Assembly: GCA_021845945.1 (NCBI GenBank)
Contig: JAJZRD010000182.1
Span: 1-7,988, forward strand
Direction: 5' to 3'
Source of the DNA: Chloroflexota bacterium
GTDB taxonomy: Bacteria > Chloroflexota > UBA6077
DNA: 7,988 nucleotides
Position numbers and translations under genes: made by a program. The notes under the pieces are model-generated. The model had not been told where the DNA came from. It saw only the letters and a program-made list of their open reading frames with translations, and searched no databases. Positions 1-5,738 of this stretch are shown here, piece after piece (the first letter of the stretch is position 1; every line of letters begins with the position of its first letter).

Positions 1-124
1 ACCTCGAAAAACTCCCGCCAACCCCAATCCAGCGTGCCCAAGCCCCCTCTCCTGGCAACATCCCCCTACTCTCTCCTCGATCCCCTTCTCCCACCCGCTG
101 CGTAAGCCCACAACCACCAGCCAC

Positions 125-153
125 TTGACAGGATTGTAGGACAAGGATAAGAT
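125..153 (+). promoter_or_regulatory. Sigma70-like promoter of the first GntR regulator
   Basis: A perfect -35 hexamer TTGACA (125-130) is followed after exactly 17 bases by TAAGAT (148-153), which matches TATAAT at four of six positions. Transcription would start near 160 and leave a leader of about 70 bases before the start codon at 228. Bases 1-124 upstream are C-rich and hold no gene that I can support. The second regulator gene has the same arrangement (TTGACA, 17-base spacer, good -10), which supports this call. Confidence 0.6.
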
Positions 154-167
154 GACGAGGGAATAAG

Positions 168-191
168 GATATGATGGCATAATGTTATATC
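168..191. promoter_or_regulatory. Candidate operator in the leader of the first GntR gene
   Basis: This AT-rich patch in GC-rich surroundings has two nested symmetries. GATAT (168-172) is inverted as ATATC (187-191). Inside it, ATGATG-G-CATAAT (171-183) is a near-palindrome with one mismatch. It lies just downstream of the predicted promoter. Without gaps, ATGATGGCATAAT matches ATGTGGTCATAAC (3570-3582), in the leader of the second regulator gene, at 9 of 13 positions. GntR regulators often bind their own leader as dimers, so autoregulation is a reasonable inference, but the site is short and imperfect. Confidence 0.35.
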
Positions 192-211
192 TTTACGCCT
201 GAATACGGAAT

Positions 212-218
212 GGGAGGA
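212..218 (+). promoter_or_regulatory. Shine-Dalgarno GGGAGGA that decides the start of the first GntR gene
   Basis: GGGAGGA lies 9 bases before the ATG at 228. The earlier in-frame ATG at 210 overlaps this element and has no ribosome binding site of its own. The paralogous regulator gene has the same GGGAGGA (3604-3610) 6 bases before its ATG, and the protein similarity begins right after these two ATGs. Confidence 0.7.
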
Positions 219-227
219 CCCGCTGCC

Positions 228-983
228 ATGCTCGATCGATCCAGCCCCCTGCCGCTTTACTTCCAGCTTCGGGCCCTCTTGCTCCAGCAGATCGAGAGCG
301 GAGCCCTCAAGCCAGGCGACACCATCCCCACGGAGCGGGAGCTGATCGATCGCTACGGCGTCAGCCGCATCACCGTTCGCCAGGCCATCAACAGCCTGAT
401 GACCGACGGCCTCCTCTACCGCCAGCGGGGGCTGGGCACCTTCGTCCGTCGCGACCGGATCGAGCAGGAGCTGTCCACCCTCACCGGCTTCTCCGAGGAG
501 ATGCTCGACCGGGGGCTCGCCCCGGGGGCCAAGCTGATCTCGGCCGAAATGGTCGATCCCGACGCCGCCACCGCCACCAAACTCCGCCTCCAGCCGGACC
601 AGCAGGTGTTCCGCATGGTAAGGCTTCGGCTGGCCGACGACGAGCCCATGGCTCTGGACATCACCTGCTGCCCACCGGACCTGGGGGAGAAGCTGCTGAC
701 CGAGGACCTCCAGGGGGCCCTCTACACCATCCTGGAGGAGAAATACGGCGTGGAGCTGGACCAGGCGGACCAGGCCATCCGGGCTACCCCGGCCGACGAA
801 CTCCACGCCACCCACCTGGGGATCAAGAAGGGGATGCCGATCCTCCAGATGGAGCGGGTAACCTACTCCCTGGATGGCCGGCCCGTGGAGTTCTCTCGAA
901 CCTCATACCGGGCGGACCGGTACATCTACCGCGTGCGACTGAAGCGGAACCGGAACCCGAGAGGCAGCACCAACCAACGCTAA
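228..983 (+). CDS. GntR-family (HutC/UTRA type) transcriptional regulator, first copy
   Basis: This 251-residue cytoplasmic DNA-binding regulator has the usual length of the HutC subfamily of GntR. Residues about 8-74 form the winged helix: the stretch with LKPGDTIPTEREL is the classic GntR signature, GVSRITVRQAINSL (44-57) is the helix-turn-helix, and GLGTFV (68-73) is the wing. Residues about 80-237 form a UTRA effector domain, recognisable from IEQELSTLTGFSEEM, LGIKKGMPILQMER and the RPVEF...YRADRY ending. UTRA domains usually bind a small molecule, often a sugar phosphate, that releases the protein from DNA. I chose the start at 228 rather than 210 because of the Shine-Dalgarno at 212-218. 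The gene precedes a sugar-phosphate kinase and an aldolase, so it probably controls them. It is about 60% identical by hand count to the regulator at 3617-4390. The effector is unknown. Confidence 0.93.
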   Translation: MLDRSSPLPLYFQLRALLLQQIESGALKPGDTIPTERELIDRYGVSRITVRQAINSLMTDGLLYRQRGLGTFVRRDRIEQELSTLTGFSEEMLDRGLAPGAKLISAEMVDPDAATATKLRLQPDQQVFRMVRLRLADDEPMALDITCCPPDLGEKLLTEDLQGALYTILEEKYGVELDQADQAIRATPADELHATHLGIKKGMPILQMERVTYSLDGRPVEFSRTSYRADRYIYRVRLKRNRNPRGSTNQR

Positions 984-989
984 CCAACC

Positions 990-1091
990 AGGATGAACAG
1001 GATATGCAGGATACATAGGATGAACAGGATAGGGTTTTCGGCTTCGCATCTCGTCTGACTCCTTATCCTATCTATCCTGTCCATCCTGTTC
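990..1091. repeat. Inverted short-unit repeat (9-bp AGGAT units) forming a large hairpin
   Basis: Five tandem 9-base units of the form AGGATNNNN begin at 990, 999, 1008, 1017 and 1026. After a non-repetitive middle come inverted units ATCCTNNNN at 1065, 1074 and 1083, and one more ATCCT stands off-phase at 1098. Bases 995-1021 and 1065-1091 can pair at 23 of 27 positions. The element fills most of the gap between the first regulator and the kinase, beginning 7 bases after the stop codon and ending just before the AGGAGG of the next gene. There is no T-run, so it does not look like a simple terminator. It may be a mobile or dispersed intergenic repeat, or an mRNA stability or processing element. 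Confidence 0.8.
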
Positions 1092-1117
1092 GTCTCGATC
1101 CTTTTCAGGAGGCTTGG

Positions 1118-2332
1118 ATGACTCAAGGCAATCTGGCGATCGGACAATCCGGCGGCCCCACGGCGGTGATCAACGGCAGCCTTCTGGGGGTCGTCGAGGA
1201 GGCCCTTCGGCACCCGGGCGTCGGCTCGGTGTTGGGCTTGGTCAACGGCATCGAGGGCGCCCTCCAGGAGAACCTCCTCGATCTGGGCCGGCAGCCCGCC
1301 TCGATCCTGGATGGTCTCTATCGAACCCCCGCATCGGCCCTCGGCTCCTGCCGCCGCAAGCTCTCCCCCGCCGACTACCAGCGGATCCTGGAGGTGTTCC
1401 GCGCCCACGATATCCGCTACTTCCTCTACATCGGCGGCAACGATTCCATGGACACCTCCCTGCAGATGGAGGCGCTGGCCCGGGCCGAGGGGTACGACCT
1501 CCAGGTGGTGGGGATCCCGAAGACCATAGACAACGACCTGCCCCGCACCGATCATTGCCCGGGCTACGGCAGCGTCGCCCGCTGGGTGGCCCAGTCGGTG
1601 ATGGACATCGGCAAGGACCTCCTCTCCATGCGCACCTTCATGCAGGTGTACGTCCTGGAGGTGATGGGGCGCAACGCCGGGTGGATCGCCGCCGCCGCGG
1701 CCCTGGCCAACCGGCCCGAGTCCCCCCTCCCCCTGGTGATCTGCCTGCCGGAGCAACCCTTCGATCGGGCGCAGTTCCTGGAGCAGGTAGCGCAGCGTCA
1801 CCGGGAGTTCGGCTGCGCCCTGGTGGTGACCTCCGAGGCGCTGCGTGCCGTCGACGGCGGTCTGGTAGCCGACGAGGCCGCCGCCCCGGTCGTGGACGCC
1901 TTCGGCCACAAGGTGGTGTACGGGGTGGGGGACTTCCTGGCCAGGATGATCCAGGGGGAGTTGGGCATCAAGTGTCGTTCCGACCGGCCGGGCACCGTCC
2001 AGCGGGCCGCCATGGCCTGCGTCTCTCCGGTGGACCAGGCGGAGGCCCGGGAGGTGGGACGAACCGCCGTGCGGCTGGCTCTGGAGGGCCGCAGCGGCCA
2101 GATGGTGACCCTGGAGAGACTGTCCGACCAGCCCTACCGATGCACCACCGGCGCCGCCCCCCTCCAGGAGGTGGCCAACCAGGAGAAGATGATCCCGCCG
2201 GAGTTCCTGACCCCCTTCGGGGTCACCCCGGCCTTCCTGACCTACGCCACCCCCCTGATAGGGGATCCGCTGCCCGACTACGTCGATCTAGAGCCGCTGC
2301 TGGTACCCAAATTAGTAATGAGTGATGAGTAA
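1118..2332 (+). CDS. Phosphofructokinase-family kinase, probably pyrophosphate-dependent
   Basis: This 404-residue cytoplasmic enzyme of the PfkA superfamily is expected to phosphorylate fructose 6-phosphate, or a related sugar phosphate, at C1. Visible motifs in order are GQSGGPTAVIN (9-19, phosphoryl-donor loop), IGGNDSMD (105-112), PKTIDNDLPRTD (134-145, with D138 the expected catalytic base), MGRNAGW (183-189, substrate binding), TSE (238-240) and RPGTVQRA (290-297). Asp109 in place of Gly and Lys135 in the PKTIDND motif are the known marks of pyrophosphate rather than ATP donors. GGNDS replaces the more usual GGDDS. AGGAGG (1107-1112) lies 5 bases before the start. The last few codons (ending VMSDE) run into the repeat that begins at 2314. 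The aldolase follows, so the pair may act in sequence. True substrate and donor are inferred. Confidence 0.9.
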   Translation: MTQGNLAIGQSGGPTAVINGSLLGVVEEALRHPGVGSVLGLVNGIEGALQENLLDLGRQPASILDGLYRTPASALGSCRRKLSPADYQRILEVFRAHDIRYFLYIGGNDSMDTSLQMEALARAEGYDLQVVGIPKTIDNDLPRTDHCPGYGSVARWVAQSVMDIGKDLLSMRTFMQVYVLEVMGRNAGWIAAAAALANRPESPLPLVICLPEQPFDRAQFLEQVAQRHREFGCALVVTSEALRAVDGGLVADEAAAPVVDAFGHKVVYGVGDFLARMIQGELGIKCRSDRPGTVQRAAMACVSPVDQAEAREVGRTAVRLALEGRSGQMVTLERLSDQPYRCTTGAAPLQEVANQEKMIPPEFLTPFGVTPAFLTYATPLIGDPLPDYVDLEPLLVPKLVMSDE

Positions 2333-2379
2333 TGAGTAAGCACACTCATCACTCATTACTCGTCACTCATCACTCGTTA
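2314..2379. repeat. Inverted short-unit repeat (7-bp ATGAGT units) overlapping the kinase stop codon
   Basis: Three 7-base units (AATGAGT, GATGAGT, AATGAGT; 2317-2337) are followed by a 7-base spacer and five inverted units of type CTCATYA or CTCGTYA (2345-2379), all in the same 7-base phase. Bases 2314-2329 and 2345-2360 form a perfect 16-bp inverted repeat with a 15-base loop. The kinase stop codon (2330-2332) is the first triplet of the loop, so the left arm encodes the protein's last residues. The element ends 23 bases before the aldolase ATG. No T-run follows. Confidence 0.85.
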
Positions 2380-2402
2380 CTTGCTGAGTCTGGAGAGAAG
2401 GT

Positions 2403-3446
2403 ATGGACTACGACCTGAAGGGCTATCGCTTCTCACGAGAGCGCTTCCTCCCCAAGGCGATCTTCGATCAGATCGCCGAGGTGCGGGTGGAGCGCCCCCA
2501 GGCGGTGAGGGAGTACGCTTCACGCCGAAAGAGGCGGCAGCGGCTCACCACCGATGGAAAGCTGGTGATCCTGGCCGCCGACCATCCCGCAAGGATGGTG
2601 ACCGCGATGCTGGGGGATCCCCTGGGGATGGGGAACCGGATCGACTACCTGGGGAGGATCCTGCGGGTGGCGGCCACCGTCAAGCTGGACGGGGTGATGA
2701 CCACTCCGGACCTGATCGAGGATCTGCTGATCGTCGACATGCTGAACGTGGAGGCCGGCGGGGAGAGCTTCCTGGACGACCAGCTGCTGGTCGGATGCAT
2801 GAACCGGGGCGGGGTGATCGGCTCCAGGTTCGAGATGGACGACCGGATGACCGCCTACACGGCCAGGGGGATGGCCAGGATGGGGCTGGACGGGGCAAAG
2901 CTGATGTTCCGGATCGACCTGCAGGAGGAGGGCAGCCTCAAGACCCTGGAGTACTGCGCCAAGGCCATCGACGATTGCAGCGAACTGGGGCTCCCCGTCT
3001 TCCTGGAGCCGCTGCCCTCGGAGAAGGTGGACGGGGTCTACAAGGTGAAGAAGTCGGCGGCCGACAACATCAAGCTGATGGGGGTCGCCTCGGCCCTGGG
3101 CACCACCTCCCTGAACAGCTGGCTGAAGATCACCTACTGCCCCGATTTCGACAAGGTGGTGCAGGCCTCCAGCCTCCCGCTGCTGATGCTGGGCGGCGAT
3201 TCCGCCGGCAACCCCATGGGCACCCTGGAGGCGTTCCACGCCGGCATCAGCCTGGGCGGCAACGTGCGGGGGGCCATGGTGGGCCGCAACATCCTGTTCC
3301 CCGGCCCCGACGACCCCAGGGCGGTGGCCGCGGCGGTCGACGCCGTTCTCCACCAGGGCAGCACCGTGGATGCGGCGGTGGAGCTGATGGACTCCCACCG
3401 GGACCGGGACATGGACCGGCTAACCTCGCTGCTGCTCAAGGGCTGA
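2403..3446 (+). CDS. Class I aldolase-type (beta/alpha)8 protein, FbaB/LsrF/Cgl0159-like
   Basis: This 347-residue cytoplasmic protein is probably a Schiff-base lyase that cleaves or forms a phosphorylated sugar. Motifs in order are LAADHPAR (57-64), DGVMTTPDLIEDLL (96-109), MNRGG (133-137), FEMDDR (143-148), GAKLMFRIDL (164-173) and LEPL (201-204). LKITYCPDFDKVV (241-253) has K242 in the position of the FbaB/LsrF Schiff-base lysine. LMLGGDS (261-267) and VGRNILFPGPDDP (293-305) form the phosphate-binding end typical of FbaB and LsrF. The N-terminal half matches my memory of the Cgl0159 family, which occurs near inositol catabolic genes. GGAGAG (2392-2397) lies 5 bases before the start. It follows the kinase by 70 bases and is probably co-transcribed, acting on the kinase product. 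Alternatives are a tagatose-bisphosphate, deoxy-ketogluconate-phosphate or sulfosugar-phosphate aldolase; the sequence does not decide between them. Confidence 0.85.
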   Translation: MDYDLKGYRFSRERFLPKAIFDQIAEVRVERPQAVREYASRRKRRQRLTTDGKLVILAADHPARMVTAMLGDPLGMGNRIDYLGRILRVAATVKLDGVMTTPDLIEDLLIVDMLNVEAGGESFLDDQLLVGCMNRGGVIGSRFEMDDRMTAYTARGMARMGLDGAKLMFRIDLQEEGSLKTLEYCAKAIDDCSELGLPVFLEPLPSEKVDGVYKVKKSAADNIKLMGVASALGTTSLNSWLKITYCPDFDKVVQASSLPLLMLGGDSAGNPMGTLEAFHAGISLGGNVRGAMVGRNILFPGPDDPRAVAAAVDAVLHQGSTVDAAVELMDSHRDRDMDRLTSLLLKG

Positions 3447-3465
3447 TCCCTTCCCCCTCTCCCGC

Positions 3466-3491
3466 ACCCCTCCCCTACCCCGGGGAGGGGT
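3466..3491. repeat. GC-rich stem-loop in the aldolase/second-regulator gap
   Basis: ACCCCTCCCC (3466-3475) and GGGGAGGGGT (3482-3491) are a perfect 10-bp inverted repeat with a 6-base loop, preceded by another C-rich tract (3448-3463). It lies 20 bases after the aldolase stop. No T-run follows, so it would be at best a rho-independent-like stem without its tail. A similar C-rich stem lies at the end of the second propeller gene, which suggests a dispersed intergenic element that may also end or stabilise the upstream transcript. Confidence 0.65.
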
Positions 3492-3517
3492 GCCGATGGG
3501 CTTGCGCAGCAGCCTTC

Positions 3518-3546
3518 TTGACAGCCCTTCGAGACGACGCTATATT
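3518..3546 (+). promoter_or_regulatory. Strong sigma70-like promoter of the second GntR regulator
   Basis: TTGACA (3518-3523, perfect) is followed after 17 bases by TATATT (3541-3546, five of six matches to TATAAT). The predicted start point near 3553 lies inside the candidate operator region. This is the best promoter in the window, and it separates the kinase/aldolase unit from the downstream unit of second regulator, propellers and perhaps transporter. Confidence 0.75.
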
Positions 3547-3555
3547 GTCGCAACA
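3546..3555. promoter_or_regulatory. Candidate operator TGTCGCAACA at the transcription start
   Basis: TGTCGCAACA begins on the last base of the -10 hexamer and covers the predicted start point, the classic place for a repressor. Its reverse complement TGTTGCGACA matches TGTGGCGACA (7051-7060), in the gap before the solute-binding protein gene, at 9 of 10 positions. Shared elements before a regulator and a transporter gene are what a small sugar regulon would show. Only two copies are visible, so the assignment is tentative. Confidence 0.45.
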
Positions 3556-3571
3556 GTGGACATGTCGTCAT

Positions 3572-3585
3572 GTGGTCATAACCAC
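3572..3585. promoter_or_regulatory. Candidate GntR/HutC operator GTGGT-CATA-ACCAC
   Basis: This is a perfect inverted repeat with 5-base arms around CATA. Its core TGGTCATAACCA (3573-3584) follows the TGGTNNNNACCA pattern of the DasR/NagR branch of HutC-type GntR regulators, whose known site core is TGGTCTAGACCA; 9 of 12 positions match. It lies in the leader of the second regulator, 32 bases before the start codon. Autoregulation is inferred from family habit and position. A separate 8-base palindrome GACATGTC lies just upstream (3559-3566). Confidence 0.5.
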
Positions 3586-3616
3586 TCTTCGCGATCAGTC
3601 GGTGGGAGGATCCCCT

Positions 3617-4390
3617 ATGTTGCTCGATCGATCCAGCCCCGTTCCGCTGCACTATCAGCTTCGCTCTTACCTGCAGCAGCAGATTGAGGGTGGGGCTCTC
3701 AAACCTGGCGATGCCATCCCGACCGAGCGCGAACTGGTGTCTCGCTTTGGCGTCAGCCGCATAACCGTCCGCCAGGCCGTCAGTGACCTGACGTCCGAGG
3801 GGTTTCTCTATCGCCAGCACGGCCGAGGCACTTACGTTCGCTCTCAGAAGATCGAGCAGGAGCTGTCCACCCTCACGGGCTTCGCGGAGGAGATGGCGGC
3901 CAGGGGGCTTACTCCCGGCGCAAGGCTGATCTCGGCAGAGCTGGTCGAGTCGGACGGCAAGATCGCGTCCGCCCTCCAGATACAGACCGGTGACCAGGTT
4001 TTCGAGATCCTGCGCGTCCGGCTGGCTAACGGCGAGCCAATGGCCCTGGAGGTCACCTACTACCCGGTCCAGGTGGGGGAAAGGCTGCTCAAGGAGGAGC
4101 TGGAGGGGGGACTCTGGGCGCTGCTGGAGGACAAGTTCGGGATAGATATCGATTGGGCCGACGAGACTATCGGCTGTGCCGTTCCCAGCGAGTCTACAGC
4201 GCACCACCTGGGCATCAAGAAGGGTACGCCGGTCTTGGTGGTTGAGCGAACCACCTATTCGCCGGATAGCCGCCCCATGGAGTTCTGCTGGGGTTACTAC
4301 AGGGCGGATCGGTACTCCTACAGACTTCGACTAAAGAGGAAGGGGCGCAGAGCCTCGAGCGTCTCTTTGCCATCGGCTCTAACTGAGTGA
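3617..4390 (+). CDS. GntR-family (HutC/UTRA type) transcriptional regulator, second copy
   Basis: This 257-residue regulator is the paralog of the one at 228-983. The winged helix spans residues about 9-75: GALKPGDAIPTEREL, GVSRITVRQAVSDL (45-58) and the wing GRGTYV (69-74). The UTRA domain follows to about residue 238, with LGIKKGTPVLVVERTTYS and a YRADRYSYRLRLKRK ending. GGGAGGA (3604-3610) lies 6 bases before the ATG, which sets the start. The same reading frame is open far upstream to 2381, but that extension overlaps the aldolase in another frame and is not coding. The gene has its own strong promoter and two candidate operators. Identity to the first copy is about 60% by hand count, highest in the helix-turn-helix, so the two may recognise related DNA sites while sensing different ligands. 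Its last 20 residues have no counterpart in the first copy. Confidence 0.93.
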   Translation: MLLDRSSPVPLHYQLRSYLQQQIEGGALKPGDAIPTERELVSRFGVSRITVRQAVSDLTSEGFLYRQHGRGTYVRSQKIEQELSTLTGFAEEMAARGLTPGARLISAELVESDGKIASALQIQTGDQVFEILRVRLANGEPMALEVTYYPVQVGERLLKEELEGGLWALLEDKFGIDIDWADETIGCAVPSESTAHHLGIKKGTPVLVVERTTYSPDSRPMEFCWGYYRADRYSYRLRLKRKGRRASSVSLPSALTE

Positions 4391-4421
4391 AAGGCCGTAC
4401 CACGCAGAGATGCAACCGAAC

Positions 4422-4425
4422 GGAG
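4422..4425 (+). promoter_or_regulatory. Shine-Dalgarno GGAG favouring the start at 4431
   Basis: GGAG lies 5 bases before ATG 4431. The alternative in-frame ATG at 4410 has only AGAG immediately against it and a distant AAGG. Starting at 4431 removes seven polar residues that are not part of the first propeller blade. Confidence 0.5.
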
Positions 4426-4430
4426 TGGAG

Positions 4431-5738
4431 ATGAGGTTCAAGGTCATCCCGGGATTGCCCCAGCACGACGTGGTGTACGGCGCGGCCACCGGTGTGGACG
4501 GCCGCATCTACCTGGGGGTGAGCAACGAGACCCATCCTGGTCTGCACGCCCTGATCTACCGCTACGACCCCGACACCGACACGGTGACCCGCATCGTCGA
4601 CTTCGCGGAGCTGTTCCACGAAGCACGGGATCCGGTCCGCCCGCCCCACTGCAAGATCCACCTGACCCTCTGCATCGGTGGCGGCGGCAGGGTGTACGCC
4701 GCCAGCCACCTCACGGCCCCGCCGATAGGGGACCGATGCCATCGTGTCTGGGAGACCTACGACGATCCCCGCCGCGGATACACCGGCAGCCACCTGGTGA
4801 TGCACGACCCCTCCACGGGCGAGGTGCGAGACCTGGGGATCGTGATGGAGCGGGAAGGGATGCAGGTGATGACAGCCGATCCGGCCCGGGACGAGCTGTA
4901 CATGATCTCCTACCCCCGCTCCCATTTCCTTGTCTACCGGGTGGCCACCGGCGATGTCATCGACCTGGGCAGGATCAGCTTCGAGCGCTCCTTCGGCCTC
5001 TGCTGCAGCATGGGCTACGTCTACACCGCCGACGACTACGGATACATCCTGCGCTACGACCCCGAGCGGGTGCGGATGGAGCGGCTGCCGGTGCAGATCC
5101 CCGATGCCCCCTGGCGGGACGGGGCGGGGAACATCATCCGCCGGATGGCGCTGGGGCTCGACGGGGTGCGGATGTACGGCATGGGGGCCAAGTCGGCCCG
5201 GCTGTTCGAGTACGATCCCTCGGTGGGACCCTTCGGCCGGATAACGGACTTCGGCCTCCTGTCCGGCGAGGATCGGCCCGACGGCTATGGCTGGCTGCCG
5301 GCCCCCAAGGCGATCGCCGTGGGACTGGACGGAAAGGTCTACTGCGCCCTGGGGAATCGGACCTACCACGTCGGGCTGGAGCCGGCCTCCCATATCGTAT
5401 CCTTCGATCCCGAGACCCGGGAGGTCGTCGACCACGGCCCGATGCAGGCCGACGGGCTGCCCCCCATCCTCGACTGCCAGGACGCGACCACCGGCCTGGA
5501 CGGCCGCCTCTATTTCGCCCCTCGGGTGGCGGAGCCCCCGCTGCGCTTCGTGATCTTCGACCCTCCCCCCGTGAACATGCCCTCTGGCATGTTCACGCCT
5601 ATCCCAGAGAGAAGCGAGCGGGTCCAGGGCGCCTTGACGAGGACTGAGGGGCTAGGACTGAGGACTGAGTGGAGTCCTTCTCAGTCCTCAGTCCCCAGTC
5701 CTCAGTCCTCGCAATGGCAGGGAGGTGAAAGATGGTGA
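4431..5738 (+). CDS. Seven-bladed beta-propeller protein of unknown function, first copy
   Basis: I do not recognise a named family. The protein has 435 residues (442 if it starts at ATG 4410; numbering below uses 4410). Seven repeats of the pattern small-hydrophobic strand, G-x-D-G-x-[IV]-Y, strand, L-x-x-[YF]-DP can be counted. Blade cores are near 20-53, 83-134, 150-180, 193-219, 241-271, 299-336 and 356-386, so this looks like a complete seven-bladed propeller. There is no signal peptide or membrane segment, so it is probably cytoplasmic. Many histidines (H19, H80, H84, H100, H128) cluster in the first two blades. The fold ends near residue 386; the tail of about 55 residues is encoded by a stem-loop (5570-5597) and a repeat (5639-5710) and is probably not conserved. 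The gene follows the second regulator by 40 bases and overlaps the next propeller gene by 7. Propeller lyases or epimerases of sugar acids are one possibility, a sensor or scaffold another. Confidence 0.82.
   Translation: MRFKVIPGLPQHDVVYGAATGVDGRIYLGVSNETHPGLHALIYRYDPDTDTVTRIVDFAELFHEARDPVRPPHCKIHLTLCIGGGGRVYAASHLTAPPIGDRCHRVWETYDDPRRGYTGSHLVMHDPSTGEVRDLGIVMEREGMQVMTADPARDELYMISYPRSHFLVYRVATGDVIDLGRISFERSFGLCCSMGYVYTADDYGYILRYDPERVRMERLPVQIPDAPWRDGAGNIIRRMALGLDGVRMYGMGAKSARLFEYDPSVGPFGRITDFGLLSGEDRPDGYGWLPAPKAIAVGLDGKVYCALGNRTYHVGLEPASHIVSFDPETREVVDHGPMQADGLPPILDCQDATTGLDGRLYFAPRVAEPPLRFVIFDPPPVNMPSGMFTPIPERSERVQGALTRTEGLGLRTEWSPSQSSVPSPQSSQWQGGERW
5570..5597. repeat. Perfect 12-bp stem-loop inside the 3' end of the first propeller gene
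   Basis: Bases 5570-5581 (CGTGAACATGCC) are the exact reverse complement of 5586-5597 (GGCATGTTCACG), with a 4-base CTCT loop. It lies in frame just after the last propeller blade and encodes VNMPSGMFT. No T-run follows, so it is not a typical terminator. It may be an inserted palindromic element or an RNA processing or stability stem between the two propeller genes. Confidence 0.8.
5639..5710. repeat. Inverted short-unit repeat (7-bp AGGACTG units) at the propeller gene junction
   Basis: Left arm 5639-5669 and right arm 5680-5710 (31 bases each) pair at 26 positions: 11 bp, a 5-base internal mismatch block, then 15 bp, around a 10-base loop. Both arms are built from 7-base AGGACTG or CAGTCCT units. 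The first propeller frame reads through the whole element, encoding a Ser/Pro/Gln-rich tail. The element ends 10 bases before the GGAGG of the second propeller gene. Confidence 0.85.

Noticed and set aside
1..105. Open + strand frame ending at TAA 103-105, possible end of an upstream gene
   Set aside because: The 34 codons are Pro/Ser/Leu-rich and come from C-rich DNA like the other intergenic elements here. No domain is visible and all three forward frames are open for a similar distance.
1114..2325. Alternative + strand frame over the kinase gene
   Set aside because: It is Arg/Gly/Pro-rich shadow coding. The overlapping frame at 1118-2332 carries all the phosphofructokinase motifs.
990..2379. 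CRISPR array
   Set aside because: The units are only 7-9 bases, have no spacers of uniform length and turn into inverted copies, unlike CRISPR repeats.
3466..3491. Rho-independent terminator after the aldolase
   Set aside because: The stem is strong but is followed by GCCGATGGG rather than a T-run, so I list it only as a stem-loop repeat.
2381..3616. Long + strand frame that would extend the second regulator upstream to 2381
   Set aside because: The translation is Gly/Arg/Pro-rich and lies out of frame over the well-supported aldolase gene. The regulator has its own Shine-Dalgarno and promoter just before 3617.
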